From contig MPUH01000030.1 of assembly GCA_001970955.1 (NCBI GenBank), positions 1-64,000 on the forward strand: 64,000 nt of DNA, given 5' to 3'. The translations under genes and the position numbers were made by a program. Origin of the DNA: Stentor coeruleus (lineage: Eukaryota > Ciliophora > Heterotrichea > Heterotrichida > Stentoridae). Positions 1 through 9,680 of this stretch are shown one piece after another (the first letter of the stretch is position 1; every line of letters begins with the position of its first letter). The notes beneath the pieces were generated by a model. It saw only the letters and a program-made list of their open reading frames with translations. It searched no databases and had not been told where the DNA came from.

Positions 1-290
1 AAAACCTAAAAAATAGTTATTTTTTTTCTAAGTTTTATATATATTTTATATAAGCTTTTTTAAAAGGCATCAGTTTTGTATTTGATTAGTATGAGTTTGT
101 GTATTTTTAAGTATATCATTTAAGTACTAAAACTTATTAGGTTAAATAAAATGTTTGAGCATTCATTAGAGGAAGGAATAATAGTGAGTAAATTACCCCC
201 AGAAGCATATATTTTCAACCCAACTGAAGATATCATTTTATCCCCTGGCCATATAAAAATAAATACATCATTTTATCCCCAGGAAAAAAA

Positions 291-1583
291 ATGCCTTTGA
301 GAAACATTTTTTCCTTTCAAGATTATACCTATAAAGAAAAAGATAAACTCGATAAACTTAAAGAAGAAATAAGAAAGGCTAATATAATTTTACCACCTTG
401 TTATGATGATGCAGAACTATTAAGAATCCTTCATGGATCTGAATGTAAAATCAGTTCAGCTTTTAATGATCTTAAAAACTCAATTTCAGCCTATTATGAA
501 ATGACACTTACAGATTACAAAACTTTATTCCCAAAAATATACACATTATTAGTATTTTTTATATAGAATGAAGGATTTATCTATATTCATGGAAGAGATC
601 GTTATTTCCGACCTTTAATTGTTCTTGATATTCCTAAAATCAACATGAAAAAGTATTCTGTGCAAGATTATATGGATTTAACTATATTTACAATGCAATT
701 TGTCATAGAACACATGCTTCTTCCTGGGAAAGTTGAAAATTGGGTTAATATAGTTGAAATGGGTAGACTAGGTATTAAAGATATACCATTTAAACCTATG
801 GTAAAACTATTAGGGACACTACAAAAAATTTTCAAATGCCGTCTAGCTCATAGTTTTGTTTTAAATCCCCCAGGTTCAATTTATTATATGTGGACTTGTG
901 TTAAACGATTTATAGACAAAGCAACTCAAGATAAAGTTGTATTTGAAAATAAAGGATATTCTGAAACAATGCTTAATATATGTGATTTAGACCAAATAGA
1001 AAAACGTTTTGGTGGAAAAGCTCAAAACACCACAGTTTATTGGCCTCCAAATTTCCCAGATATTTTTGTTACAGCTAATAGTATATATGGACTTGAGAAA
1101 TTTCCAGATATTTTTGTTACAGCTAATAGTATATATGGACTTGATGATGATAATCCATCTTTAAATAGAAATAAAAATTCAGATAGATACAAAATTATCA
1201 TAGAACAAGTTAGTGATTCAAGTGTTTATAGTGATGCTAAAAGTGAAAATAATGATTATCTTTTAGGTCAGGAATTAGAGAAAATTGATAAATTAGGTAT
1301 ACAAAGATGTGATAATGAAGGGTTTTTAGAAGAAGGAAAACTGGAGATTGATGATATTGATTTATGTGAAATTAAGACTAGGAAAGTTTTGAATGATATA
1401 AAAGAACAAAGACGTAAAAGAAGTATTAGTGTTAGTGAAGAATTTTATATGGATTTGAAAGAACCAATTTTGGATATTAGGAATGACTTTAATAAAGTTG
1501 AAGTTGTTTCTGCAGAAACTCATGAAAATGGTGGCAAAGAGTTTAACTGTGGATGCAATCTCAATGGATGTTTTATTTTTTAA
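291..1583 (+). CDS. Sec14/CRAL-TRIO lipid-binding protein, two exons
   Basis: The first reading frame stops inside a 15-nt intron (552-566). Removing it joins 87 codons to a second exon ending at the TAA at 1583, giving a protein of about 425 residues. The junction reads ...TLL|NEGFIYIHGRDRYFRPLIV, which is the entry strand of a CRAL-TRIO (Sec14) domain. The lipid-binding part follows (VENWVNIVEMGRLG..., SFVLNPPGSIYYMWTCVKRF). The N-terminal ILHGSECKISSAFNDL resembles the CRAL-TRIO-N helices. The family binds or exchanges phosphoinositides and other hydrophobic ligands in the cytosol. After the domain comes an acidic, low-complexity tail ending in a Cys-rich patch (FNCGCNLNGCF). A 48-bp in-frame duplication (about 1052-1147) repeats 16 residues. 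Another frame starting at ATG 151 is open and protein-like up to the A run just before 291, so the true start may lie there if one A is missing. Family assignment is firm; start is uncertain. Confidence 0.8.
552..566 (+). other. 15-nt spliceosomal intron (GTATTTTTTATATAG)
   Basis: GT...AG, exactly 15 nt, phase 0. Unspliced, the frame ends at the TAG formed by the intron's own last bases. Spliced, the Sec14 domain is continuous. A stands at intron position 10, as in the two other introns seen in this window. Confidence 0.88.
1052..1147 (+). repeat. 48-bp in-frame direct duplication in the Sec14 gene
   Basis: Two adjacent copies of about 46 bp with period 48 encode FPDIFVTANSIYGL twice. The copies match except at the left edge. 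The period keeps the frame, so the protein tolerates it. Confidence 0.85.
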
Positions 1584-1795
1584 TTTTTACCTAGGATGAT
1601 GATTTATAATTTTTATGAAAAAAAAATGATGAGATTTTCTTGTTTGTTACTTTATTAATATACTAAGTATGATTTTTCATTACTCAAACCTTTCTTGAAA
1701 CTTTTTTTCCATTATTAACCTAAGCATTAATTTTTATTTTTCTTGCACAATAGAAATGTCTGTCCCATAAGAACTGATCCATTATACAAATTACT

Positions 1796-4648
1796 ATGGA
1801 AAATGAAATTAAAGCTGCTATTCAAATACAAAAGGTCATTAGAGGATTTCTTATAAGACAAAGATTATATGCTCTTTATCCAAAATATCTTATCTTCTCA
1901 AGCAAGAAATCGTTTAAATTTCAAAACTATTTACAGGATAGTTTTACTATCATCACTAATTTTTCTAAATCTAATAATGAAATAAAAGCAAAAACAGGAA
2001 TCAGTGAGACTTCTTGTAAAAAAAATAAGACTGATCAAGAACAAAATTTTAAATCAAATAAAAGCCTTGAAAATATGCATGAAAAACAGGAAATCATCGA
2101 AATTTCATATGACTTTAATTCAGAATTAAAGAAAACTATAGAAATTTTAATACTAAAAGCATATAAAAAAGTTGTAAAGCCTTTATCTGATCTTGAGATA
2201 ATAAAACATGAAAATAATCTAGAAGAAGATAGTAAAAGTTATAGTGAAAAGTATGAGGAAAATTTAGATGATAATAGTTACTCTATGCATGATGATTATG
2301 AAAATAAAAGTTATGAGAATAAAGATAGTGAAAATCTGGTAGTAAAAAAATTATCTGAATCTAGTATTGATGATATAAACAAAGATAAAGAGAATAAAAG
2401 AATTAAAGATAGAGATAAGGTAAGTAGTGAAAGTTATGATGATTTAAAACAATCATTTAGCAAAAATAATAGTCATGAAGAAAGTAAAAATGAAATGGAA
2501 ATTAGGTTAAAACAAGAAAAAAATGATAGTTTAAAATATAGTGTTGATATAAAAAACTATGATATTGAAAAAAAGGGAAAAGTTGAGGAAAAAAGTTGTG
2601 AAGAGGGAAAAGTTGTGAAAAAAGATGATGAGAGTTTGGGGAAATGTCCTGAAAAAAGTATTGAAAGTGAGATTATGAATGGAAATGAGAGTGGAAAAGA
2701 TATTTTAAATAACAATGATATGGAAAATGAAGATGAAATTAGTGGAGAAAAAAGTGAGAAAGTTAAAGAGTTTGTAATGATGATTGAAAAAGAAAATGAA
2801 AATGTTATAAGAAATAGAGATAGAAATAGCGAGAAAAGTATTGATATAAATGAAGTTGAAAATGAGGATATAAATGAGAAAAATATGATAAATGAAAAGA
2901 CCATAGAAAATAAAGATAGTGAAGAAAGTAATGAAAAAGATGAAAGTAATGAAAAAGATGAAGATAATGAAGAAAAAAATATGAAAGATGAAGGTAAAGT
3001 GATTAGTGAAAAAGACAAAATCATATTAATAAAGGGTGACAATAGCGAGGAAAATATTGAGAAAGATGAAGATAAGGTATTAAGTGATAAAGAAAATGAA
3101 ATCAAAAATACAGAGATTATAATAAATAAAGATGATAGTAGCGAAAAAAATGCTGTGAAAAAAGATATCATTAAGGATGAAAAAAGTTTGGAAGAATTTA
3201 AAAATGATGAAAAGAACCCTGAAAAAGAGTTTTTATCAAATCAGAGTCTTATAAATAAGAAAGAATATGATAAAAACAATAAACTACCAGTGAAGAAAAA
3301 AGATGAAAGTCCTAATTTAACTATTAGTAAAGTTCAAAGTGATTTAGATAAAATTAATTCAGAGTATCTGAAATCAGAAAAATCTTCTGAAAAAGATGTT
3401 TTATTAAACCAAAGTTCAATCAGTGGAAGTTCTAACCAAGATTTTAAACCAAAACACGAAAGAAAAGATTCTTACTCAGCATCAATATCCCATAAACAAA
3501 CCATTAAAAAAAAGAATTCTAATATACCTAAAAAAACATTAGATAATTCAAAAGAAAAAATCAATTCAAAAAAGCCATCAATTCCTAGCATTAAATCTAA
3601 CGACAAAAGTTTAGAAAAAAGTTCTAGTAAAGGAAACCATATTTCTAAAAAACAAGAAACAAAACCTGAATTTAACGAAGAATCTAAATCTATAAACACA
3701 TCAATATTTTCTAATAAAAGTACAAAAAATATTAAAGCTAAAACCAAAGAGCAAGAAAAGAAAAATCCAAACTTTGAAGACCAAGCAAAAATATTAGCAT
3801 TTTTAAGTCCTGAAGATAAAAACTCTAAACCAACAAACACTTTTATAAACTCATTTCTTCCTGAAATAAATAACTTAACCCCACTTCAAAATATCCTTGA
3901 ATCTAAACCTCAAGATAATGAAAACTCTTATCCTTCAAGCCCATTTCCTCAACCAGTAGATGAAATTAACATAGAAAAATCAGAAGTTTCATATGAAAGC
4001 CTTGATAAAGTTTCCCAAAATTCTTCTTATAAAAAGAATAAAATTTCTATAAAAACCCCTTCACATAATTCAAATTCTAGTGTTGATAGTAAAAAAAATT
4101 TAAAAAGACTTGAAAGCGATAAAACACAAAAAAAATCTACACCTAAATCGAAAAGACCTTCAGGTTCTTTTGATGAATCTGCTGATAAAAAAGCTAATGA
4201 AGAGTCTAAAAGACTATCACAACAAAGTCAAGGCTCTTTTTTTAATAAACATTCTGAAAATTCTTTGGAAATAAAAAATGAGCTAAGAGTATATGAAAGC
4301 TCTAAGTCAGAAAGCTCAGATAAGACAATGAAATTTGATGAAAAAATAGAAAATTTTTCACCAGATTTTAAAGGGAAACTTAGTCATTCTAGTAGCTTTT
4401 CTAAATCTAGTTATAAAGAACTTAAGCAAAGTACAGGGTTTATTATGAATAGTGAAAAGAGCTTTGAGGATATTGTTAAGGCTAGTGGGAATTTTGATGA
4501 TTCTGAAAATAATTATGAGCAGAGTGATGAGGATAAGGATAAAAATAAAAATAAAAAAAAACACAACATTTTATACCTTAAAAAAACTAGAAAACATTAT
4601 TTACATAAAACAGCAAACTGTTTTTGCTCACATAAATCTAGAATCTGA
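1796..4648 (+). CDS. IQ-motif protein with very long charged low-complexity body (N-terminal part)
   Basis: Residues 5-25 (IKAAIQIQKVIRGFLIRQR) form a clean IQ motif, which normally binds calmodulin or a calmodulin-like light chain. The rest is a roughly 900-residue Lys/Glu/Asp/Ser/Asn-rich region, probably disordered, with irregular SEK/NEKDE-type repeats. The annotated frame ends at 4648, but its last 33 residues look like a wrong frame. From the nine-A run at 4553-4561, another frame (NTTFYTLKKLENIIYI...) continues as good protein and leads, across a 67-bp-period duplication, into the ORF ending at 5523. I therefore regard this as the N-terminal three quarters of one gene of about 1,220 residues. 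The join is an inference; the IQ motif is seen directly. No further family is recognised. A cytoskeletal or cortical Ca2+/calmodulin role is plausible but unproven. Confidence 0.7.
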   Translation: MENEIKAAIQIQKVIRGFLIRQRLYALYPKYLIFSSKKSFKFQNYLQDSFTIITNFSKSNNEIKAKTGISETSCKKNKTDQEQNFKSNKSLENMHEKQEIIEISYDFNSELKKTIEILILKAYKKVVKPLSDLEIIKHENNLEEDSKSYSEKYEENLDDNSYSMHDDYENKSYENKDSENLVVKKLSESSIDDINKDKENKRIKDRDKVSSESYDDLKQSFSKNNSHEESKNEMEIRLKQEKNDSLKYSVDIKNYDIEKKGKVEEKSCEEGKVVKKDDESLGKCPEKSIESEIMNGNESGKDILNNNDMENEDEISGEKSEKVKEFVMMIEKENENVIRNRDRNSEKSIDINEVENEDINEKNMINEKTIENKDSEESNEKDESNEKDEDNEEKNMKDEGKVISEKDKIILIKGDNSEENIEKDEDKVLSDKENEIKNTEIIINKDDSSEKNAVKKDIIKDEKSLEEFKNDEKNPEKEFLSNQSLINKKEYDKNNKLPVKKKDESPNLTISKVQSDLDKINSEYLKSEKSSEKDVLLNQSSISGSSNQDFKPKHERKDSYSASISHKQTIKKKNSNIPKKTLDNSKEKINSKKPSIPSIKSNDKSLEKSSSKGNHISKKQETKPEFNEESKSINTSIFSNKSTKNIKAKTKEQEKKNPNFEDQAKILAFLSPEDKNSKPTNTFINSFLPEINNLTPLQNILESKPQDNENSYPSSPFPQPVDEINIEKSEVSYESLDKVSQNSSYKKNKISIKTPSHNSNSSVDSKKNLKRLESDKTQKKSTPKSKRPSGSFDESADKKANEESKRLSQQSQGSFFNKHSENSLEIKNELRVYESSKSESSDKTMKFDEKIENFSPDFKGKLSHSSSFSKSSYKELKQSTGFIMNSEKSFEDIVKASGNFDDSENNYEQSDEDKDKNKNKKKHNILYLKKTRKHYLHKTANCFCSHKSRI

Positions 4649-5523
4649 TGATTATTGCAGCGAAATCGGAATTCTCGAACGTAATTCAATGGAATTACAA
4701 AATTCTTTACCTTGAATATTATTGCAGCGAAATCGGAATTCTCGAACGTAATTCAATGGAATTACAAAATTCTTTACCTTTCATTAAAATCCCCGCTTCT
4801 CCCCATCTTCATCAAAACCTTCAAACAGAAAACAAAAATTCTAAACCTGAATCAAAGCTTTCAGAACAACCCCATATTATTAAAAATACACGAAAAAAGT
4901 TAAGTAAACCCAAACATACCCAAGAAAGTAACTCTCACACAATTTTACCAAATTTTATTCCTTCAAAAACCACAGAAAAATTTGAAATCCCAAATAAAAA
5001 TGATAATTTTACCCTTAGTTCATATAGTAAAACATCTAGCTTAGCCCCAAGTCAATTATCTCATCTTCCAAATATAGGAAAAGATGATTCAAATAAACCC
5101 ATAAGTAGTTTTCCTAATATAACTACTAAACAAAATCAACCTTTTAAGCAAGAATCTAAGATAAAACTCAATAAAATCAGCCAAATCTCAGGCCAAACAG
5201 AGACTAAATTCAAAAAAACAGAAAAAATAGACAAAAATCCTGTTTTCGATATAAAGCCCCTTATTAAAAGAACTAGCCCAAAACAAAATTTGCAAACAAG
5301 TCCAAAAAATCATGAGGATATTGGTAAAGCATTTCATGTTATAGAGAAATATGGGGAAGTTGCTCAGAAAAATCCATATGATGTTGATTGGAGTCAGAAA
5401 TTGTTTAAGAAGTTTTTTAATTTGAATATCAAGATTGACCAGAATTCTGCAGCTTTGCCTAAATTAAAACTTATCAAAATTCGCCGTGACAATATAAAAC
5501 ACCTGCTAAAAAACAACAAGTAA
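4648..5523 (+). CDS. C-terminal part of the same IQ-motif protein
   Basis: The open frame from 4648 begins inside a direct duplication, so its ATG is probably not a real start. From about 4720 it reads EYYCSEIGILERNSMELQNSLPFIKIPASPHLHQ and continues the frame that runs up to copy 1 of the duplication. The sequence is Lys/Ser/Pro/Asn-rich and disordered-looking. It ends in a more ordered, conserved-looking stretch: GKAFHVIEKYGEVAQKNPYD, then VDWSQKLFKKFFNL and KLIKIRRDNIKHLLKNNK. If the 67-bp period is collapsed and the A run at 4553 differs by one base, this joins the upstream IQ protein without interruption. No recognised domain. Confidence 0.6.
   Translation: MIIAAKSEFSNVIQWNYKILYLEYYCSEIGILERNSMELQNSLPFIKIPASPHLHQNLQTENKNSKPESKLSEQPHIIKNTRKKLSKPKHTQESNSHTILPNFIPSKTTEKFEIPNKNDNFTLSSYSKTSSLAPSQLSHLPNIGKDDSNKPISSFPNITTKQNQPFKQESKIKLNKISQISGQTETKFKKTEKIDKNPVFDIKPLIKRTSPKQNLQTSPKNHEDIGKAFHVIEKYGEVAQKNPYDVDWSQKLFKKFFNLNIKIDQNSAALPKLKLIKIRRDNIKHLLKNNK
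4651..4780 (+). repeat. 63-bp direct duplication (period 67) that shifts frame
   Basis: Positions 4651-4713 recur exactly at 4718-4780, separated by 4 nt. Period 67 is not a multiple of three, so the same peptide (CSEIGILERNSMELQNSLP) is read in two frames before and after it. Identical copies plus a broken frame suggest an assembly overlap or a very young mutation. Confidence 0.9.
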
Positions 5524-5552
5524 TTCTTTAACCCTTTTCTTACAATTTAAAT

Positions 5553-5903
5553 ATGTCCTACCTCATTTTGATATTTTTTCTTCTCATCCCATTTCTCTAC
5601 TTTGCATATTCTAACCACTTCCACAAGGAAATAAAATCTCAATTCCACCTACATTCCACCCACCTTTCAAGCCCTCCTAAAAAAAAGCCAGAAAAATTCA
5701 TCCTAGAAACCCCAAGAATCCCAGTACGACCCTTAAACTTATACAGAAATCCAACTATAACAAATTATCAGATAATGGAAACCCCTCAATATAAAACTAA
5801 AACTCTTATAATCAACTGTGATGATAAAAAAGAAAACATCCCGCCACAAAATAAAATATGGACTTTAGATTTTACACCAAGTCTTTCATGTAAATTTAAA
5901 TAA
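5553..5903 (+). CDS. Small N-terminally anchored protein with a KEN-box-like motif
   Basis: 116 residues starting 29 bp after the preceding stop. Residues 4-19 (LILIFFLLIPFLYFAY) form one hydrophobic segment, a signal anchor or uncleaved signal peptide, followed by a basic, Pro-rich, probably disordered stretch. Near the C terminus is DKKENIPPQ, which matches the KEN-box pattern (KEN followed by P) recognised by the APC/C ubiquitin ligase; the match may be chance. No family is recognised. The frame is open, has coding-like composition and ends in TAA, so I regard it as probably real but of unknown function. Confidence 0.5.
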   Translation: MSYLILIFFLLIPFLYFAYSNHFHKEIKSQFHLHSTHLSSPPKKKPEKFILETPRIPVRPLNLYRNPTITNYQIMETPQYKTKTLIINCDDKKENIPPQNKIWTLDFTPSLSCKFK

Positions 5904-5973
5904 TTCATATAAAAAAAAATCTATGATTATAATAATACAACATTTTATAAGATATTCAAATAAGATTTATGAA

Positions 5974-8601
5974 TTATCCAAACGACTCATTACTAACTTC
6001 TTGTTCTTGTGAGGTAACAGCTTCACTTATATACTCTTGATTTAGCATACCCCTTACTGGTTCTCTACCTTCAAACTCTCTGCTTAAGCCAGTTGATGCA
6101 ACTTGGTCTATTAAAAATGGCCTTTTATGTATTTTTTCACTGATTTCTTGGAGTTTTAATTTATATTCCAGTTCATTTTTAAGCATCTCCTTTTTACGTT
6201 CTTTTAGTCTTTCGTTTTCATCATCTTTTCGACTACATTTTTTTATTGTCCCAGCATTTTTCATCAACCTTAGCATTGCTTGATGTTTTATTTTCCTCAA
6301 CTCTTCTTCTCGAAGTTTTTGTTCCTGTTTTTCATTTTGTATATCCATATATTCCCTTTTACAAGCCATCATATCTTTAGTTTTTTGAGTTATAGACGGG
6401 ACTACTTTTGGTTTTGCAAAAGCTGAAACTGCTCTTTTAACAACTTTTGCTTTACTAGCCCAGTTTTGTAATGCTTGAGCTTGATAGTCTAATAATCTTA
6501 AAGCCTCTTGAGATTTTTGGTTTTCATGGAAGCCAAAAGGTTGTGGTACTGTTGGTGTATATCCTTGTTTTTTAGATAATAAAGATTCTAAGAACTTTTG
6601 TTGAAGAGTTCTGAAATCAGGGACTTCTTTAGCTGTAAATTTGTATTTCTGTGACTTTGCCAGTAGTTTTTCACGTTTTCTATCTTCGATTTCTTTTTCT
6701 TTTTCTCTTTTAGCAGCTTCTTCCATACGTGGAGGCATTCTTGAATGAGCTAAAGATTCTTTGGCTTGTTTAAAAATCCTGTCTTCCCTCATCGCATTTT
6801 CTTTTTCAAATTTCGTCATTGCCTCAACTTTACAAAACCAAGGTACAGGGTTAGCATGAAAAACATGGATTTTAGCTTCTTCAGGTTTAATTTCAGGTTT
6901 CGACATATCTCGATAATAAAAACTAAAAGGTCGTTCTAAGGATTTTGTTATAGCTTCAAATCGGGCTTTTAAAGTAAGCCTTCTATCTTCTTGTTCTTTC
7001 ATTATCCTATCATACATTGGGATTTTAACTTCAGGTGGGACAGGTTTAGCTTTGAATTTATTAAGAAGTTCCTTATCAATTTCTTCATCTTTATTTAGAA
7101 GCATTTCTTTAAGCCTTCTTTCTCTGATTGAAGGTTGTTTTATAGTCTCTCTACTCATAAATTTAAAAGGTTCTGGGACTGTAATACAATATCTACAACC
7201 TAAAGGGGGTTTATTTTCAGTTTGGACTATAGGTTCATCTTCTAAAGGACGACCTTCTATAGAAAAATATCTGACAAACTCTTCCCAGGTCAGCCATTCA
7301 GGAGCTTCTGTTTGGATTCTGTTTAAAAGATCAGATAAAGTCTCTTCGGATATACTTGGTAGACCTTGAGGTGATCGGGCTACAGTTTGAAAATTGCTTT
7401 GGATGATTTCATTTCCCATTAAATTCTCAATAAGATTACCTGTATTTACTCCTTGCTGATCTTCTATTATTAATTTATCATATTCTTCTTTACATGCACG
7501 GAGAATATGCACAGGAAGGATAAAATCTATAACTTCTTCTTGTTTAAATAATGATAATAAGAAATCTATACTTATTTCTTCTGTTGTTGTGTTGAGTTTT
7601 ACTAAGAATTCTTCTAAAGATGAGTACAAATTTGGGGGCATTTCAAGGATTTCAAATATATCAGCTTGTAATGGTCCTTGTAAAGATAGGATAAATGTTT
7701 CTTTAGAGTTGTCATCAGCATTTTGAAGCCAGAATTTGTTAAAAAGATACTCAATTTTTAGTTTCAGTGTAGGTCCCTGAGAGTTTTTAGTTTGGGCATC
7801 TATAAAAACTTGCCTTGATTTCAGTAAATTGTTTTTTGAGATCTGGTAAAACTGAAGAAATTGGTCAATATTTAAACTATCCCCAATTCCAATATTATCA
7901 ACAACTTCAAAAACTAAATTCTCACATATGCTTTCAGTAACTCCAAACAGTTCCCCAAAGTGGAAATTCTTCAATAATTCATTTACTAAAACTGATTTTA
8001 ATAAACGATTTTCACTACGTCGGGTTAATCTGAAATACTCTTCACGTAAATATTGGATTATTTGAGGCTCTTCCCAAAAAAAAGGTCTTGTATCTTCTGA
8101 GAACTTTCCTCTGTTTGCTTTTTCTGTTAGATACTTTTCGAAATTTTTCTCGTAAATAACTTTTTTTATTGGGGCAAAGTTGTTTGATGTTGTAGTTTTT
8201 TTCATATAACCGATTTCTATGTCTGGAGGTGGGTCGATACCACGGCCGTATGATGGGAAATCCGGTTTGTTTGGGTTTTTTTGAGGGATTTTTGCCTTGG
8301 GTTCTGATTTTTTCATGTCCTCGCTGTACTTTTTTGCAACTGGGGTTTTGCGGTAGTCTAGGATTTTTTCTGGGCTACGAAAACTTTGCAAGGTTGAGTT
8401 GTTGCCTGTTTCTCTGAAGGTTATGGTTTTTAAAGTATTTGCTTCCTGCTTCAAATCTTGGAGGTTAGCCTGTAAAGAATACATGAGACTCTTGCAATAA
8501 TCTTGATCGTAAGCTCCAACGTCTGAATTCAGGAAATGCTCATCACGGCCACTTGGAGCTGACTGTTTAAAATCGCTTAGTGAATGGTGGAAAGCCGCCA
8601 T
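5974..8601 (-). CDS. FAM161-like ciliary/centrosomal protein
   Basis: 875 residues. The C-terminal half carries the FAM161 (UPF0564) signature: ITVPEPFKFMSRE near residue 483, then FKAKPVPPEVKIPMYDRIM, RRLTLKARFEAI, ERPFSFYYRD and HANPVPWFCKVEAM, with long Glu/Lys/Arg-rich helices. FAM161 proteins sit at the basal body and inner scaffold of centrioles and bind microtubules. Residues about 160-400 form a helical region with a degenerate EF-hand-pair look (SLNIDQFLQFYQIS). The first 150 residues are disordered and contain a short predicted coiled coil. It is longer than typical metazoan FAM161A (about 650-720 residues). It fits a ciliate's heavy investment in basal bodies. Family assignment comes from motif recognition only. 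Confidence 0.7.
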   Translation of the reverse strand: MAAFHHSLSDFKQSAPSGRDEHFLNSDVGAYDQDYCKSLMYSLQANLQDLKQEANTLKTITFRETGNNSTLQSFRSPEKILDYRKTPVAKKYSEDMKKSEPKAKIPQKNPNKPDFPSYGRGIDPPPDIEIGYMKKTTTSNNFAPIKKVIYEKNFEKYLTEKANRGKFSEDTRPFFWEEPQIIQYLREEYFRLTRRSENRLLKSVLVNELLKNFHFGELFGVTESICENLVFEVVDNIGIGDSLNIDQFLQFYQISKNNLLKSRQVFIDAQTKNSQGPTLKLKIEYLFNKFWLQNADDNSKETFILSLQGPLQADIFEILEMPPNLYSSLEEFLVKLNTTTEEISIDFLLSLFKQEEVIDFILPVHILRACKEEYDKLIIEDQQGVNTGNLIENLMGNEIIQSNFQTVARSPQGLPSISEETLSDLLNRIQTEAPEWLTWEEFVRYFSIEGRPLEDEPIVQTENKPPLGCRYCITVPEPFKFMSRETIKQPSIRERRLKEMLLNKDEEIDKELLNKFKAKPVPPEVKIPMYDRIMKEQEDRRLTLKARFEAITKSLERPFSFYYRDMSKPEIKPEEAKIHVFHANPVPWFCKVEAMTKFEKENAMREDRIFKQAKESLAHSRMPPRMEEAAKREKEKEIEDRKREKLLAKSQKYKFTAKEVPDFRTLQQKFLESLLSKKQGYTPTVPQPFGFHENQKSQEALRLLDYQAQALQNWASKAKVVKRAVSAFAKPKVVPSITQKTKDMMACKREYMDIQNEKQEQKLREEELRKIKHQAMLRLMKNAGTIKKCSRKDDENERLKERKKEMLKNELEYKLKLQEISEKIHKRPFLIDQVASTGLSREFEGREPVRGMLNQEYISEAVTSQEQEVSNESFG

Positions 8602-9251
8602 TTTATCTTTATAAACTTATGTCTTTTATTTAACTTGTATTTTTTTGAATTTGCTATGTAGGAGATACTAATTGTAGCTTTGATTTGTATAGAGAAATGG
8701 TGATTTTTGAATTTTGGCTTAAATGAAATATTAGTTAGTTTTAAAAAAAATGATAATTAGGTTTTGATAGGATTAGGTAGTTGTTATGCATGTAATAAAT
8801 AGAAAAAAACAATTTATCTCTAAGATTAATTAAAGGGGATAGTATAAAAAAAGATTTCATAGAAATGCTTAATGATAAAATATTATATAATCATCAAAAA
8901 CTTTAGGCCAAACACTTAGAATGGAAAAAATCAAAAAAAAATTAGACAGAGTATTGAAAATCATAAAACAATCAGATCAGCATTCAAAAGATCTAAGCTT
9001 AGGGGATGCAATAATGAAGATAAAACAAATCCATATGAACTATTGAAATTATCAACAAGGTAAAAGTAAATAAAGTTACTAATTTCAATTGAAGACAACA
9101 AGTTTAAACTTAATTAGTTTATTCTTGTTTATAAATAAACTTTGTATATTATGATATATTTTATGATTAAATGAATAATATGCTTTAGTTAGAATATACA
9201 TACTCTATTCACAAGTGATAGAATAATATAATTTACTCCTTCCAGTTAAAA
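8602..9251. other. Intergenic region, 650 bp, no clear gene
   Basis: Upstream of the minus-strand FAM161-like gene and downstream of the LITAF-type gene. It holds one 41-codon ATG frame (8921-9046, plus strand: MEKIKKKLDRVLKIIK...) that may be a remnant or chance. The left part is G-rich and C-poor on the plus strand. Confidence 0.5.
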
Positions 9252-9680
9252 TTATATTAAAGTCTTTATCCCAAGGAGTTCTTTGCAGTGTGAGCAGTAA
9301 TGGTGAATATCGCATGTGAAGCAACAAAGACAAGGGATAAAACAGCACATACAAGTTAACACAAAACAGCAACTGCAACAAGAATTCCCTATTCCACATT
9401 TACTTTTAGCTATACTTTCCCCAGTTTTCCCACATTTTCTACAAGTAGCTAACTGACTTTCTTTCCCCCAACAAGTAGGATAGATTCCGTAATTATTGTC
9501 ATCAAAAATATCAACAGCTTTCATTCTAAGCCTCTCAGCATCCATCATATTCTTCATCAAACTAAGAATATTCGGTCTTCCTTCACCCTCTTCAAATTCA
9601 TCCATATCATCATCAAGTTCTTTTGAATCTTCACTCATTTTATTTCTAAGTGTTTCAGACTCAAGAAAATCTTTTTGCAT
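9252..9680 (-). CDS. LITAF-domain (SIMPLE-like) zinc protein
   Basis: 142 residues. The second half has the LITAF layout: an N-terminal zinc knuckle (CRKCGKTG), a Cys-rich hydrophobic stretch (CCSCCFVLTCMCCFIPCLCC) that dips into a membrane, and a C-terminal knuckle (HHYCSHCKELLG). LITAF-domain proteins are monotopic membrane proteins on the cytosolic face of late endosomes and lysosomes, where they bind ESCRT partners. The N-terminal 60 residues are acidic and helical (DDDMDEFEEGEG). The central segment is unusually rich in Cys. The ATG at 9680 is the first in frame; M15 is an alternative start. Confidence 0.75.
   Translation of the reverse strand: MQKDFLESETLRNKMSEDSKELDDDMDEFEEGEGRPNILSLMKNMMDAERLRMKAVDIFDDNNYGIYPTCWGKESQLATCRKCGKTGESIAKSKCGIGNSCCSCCFVLTCMCCFIPCLCCFTCDIHHYCSHCKELLGIKTLI

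Noticed and set aside
2557-3171. 204-codon minus-strand ORF opposite the IQ protein
   Set aside because: Ser/Phe/Leu-rich shadow of Glu/Lys-rich coding sequence on the other strand; no family signal.
7052-7369. 105-codon plus-strand ORF opposite the FAM161-like gene
   Set aside because: Antisense shadow of a clearly conserved gene.
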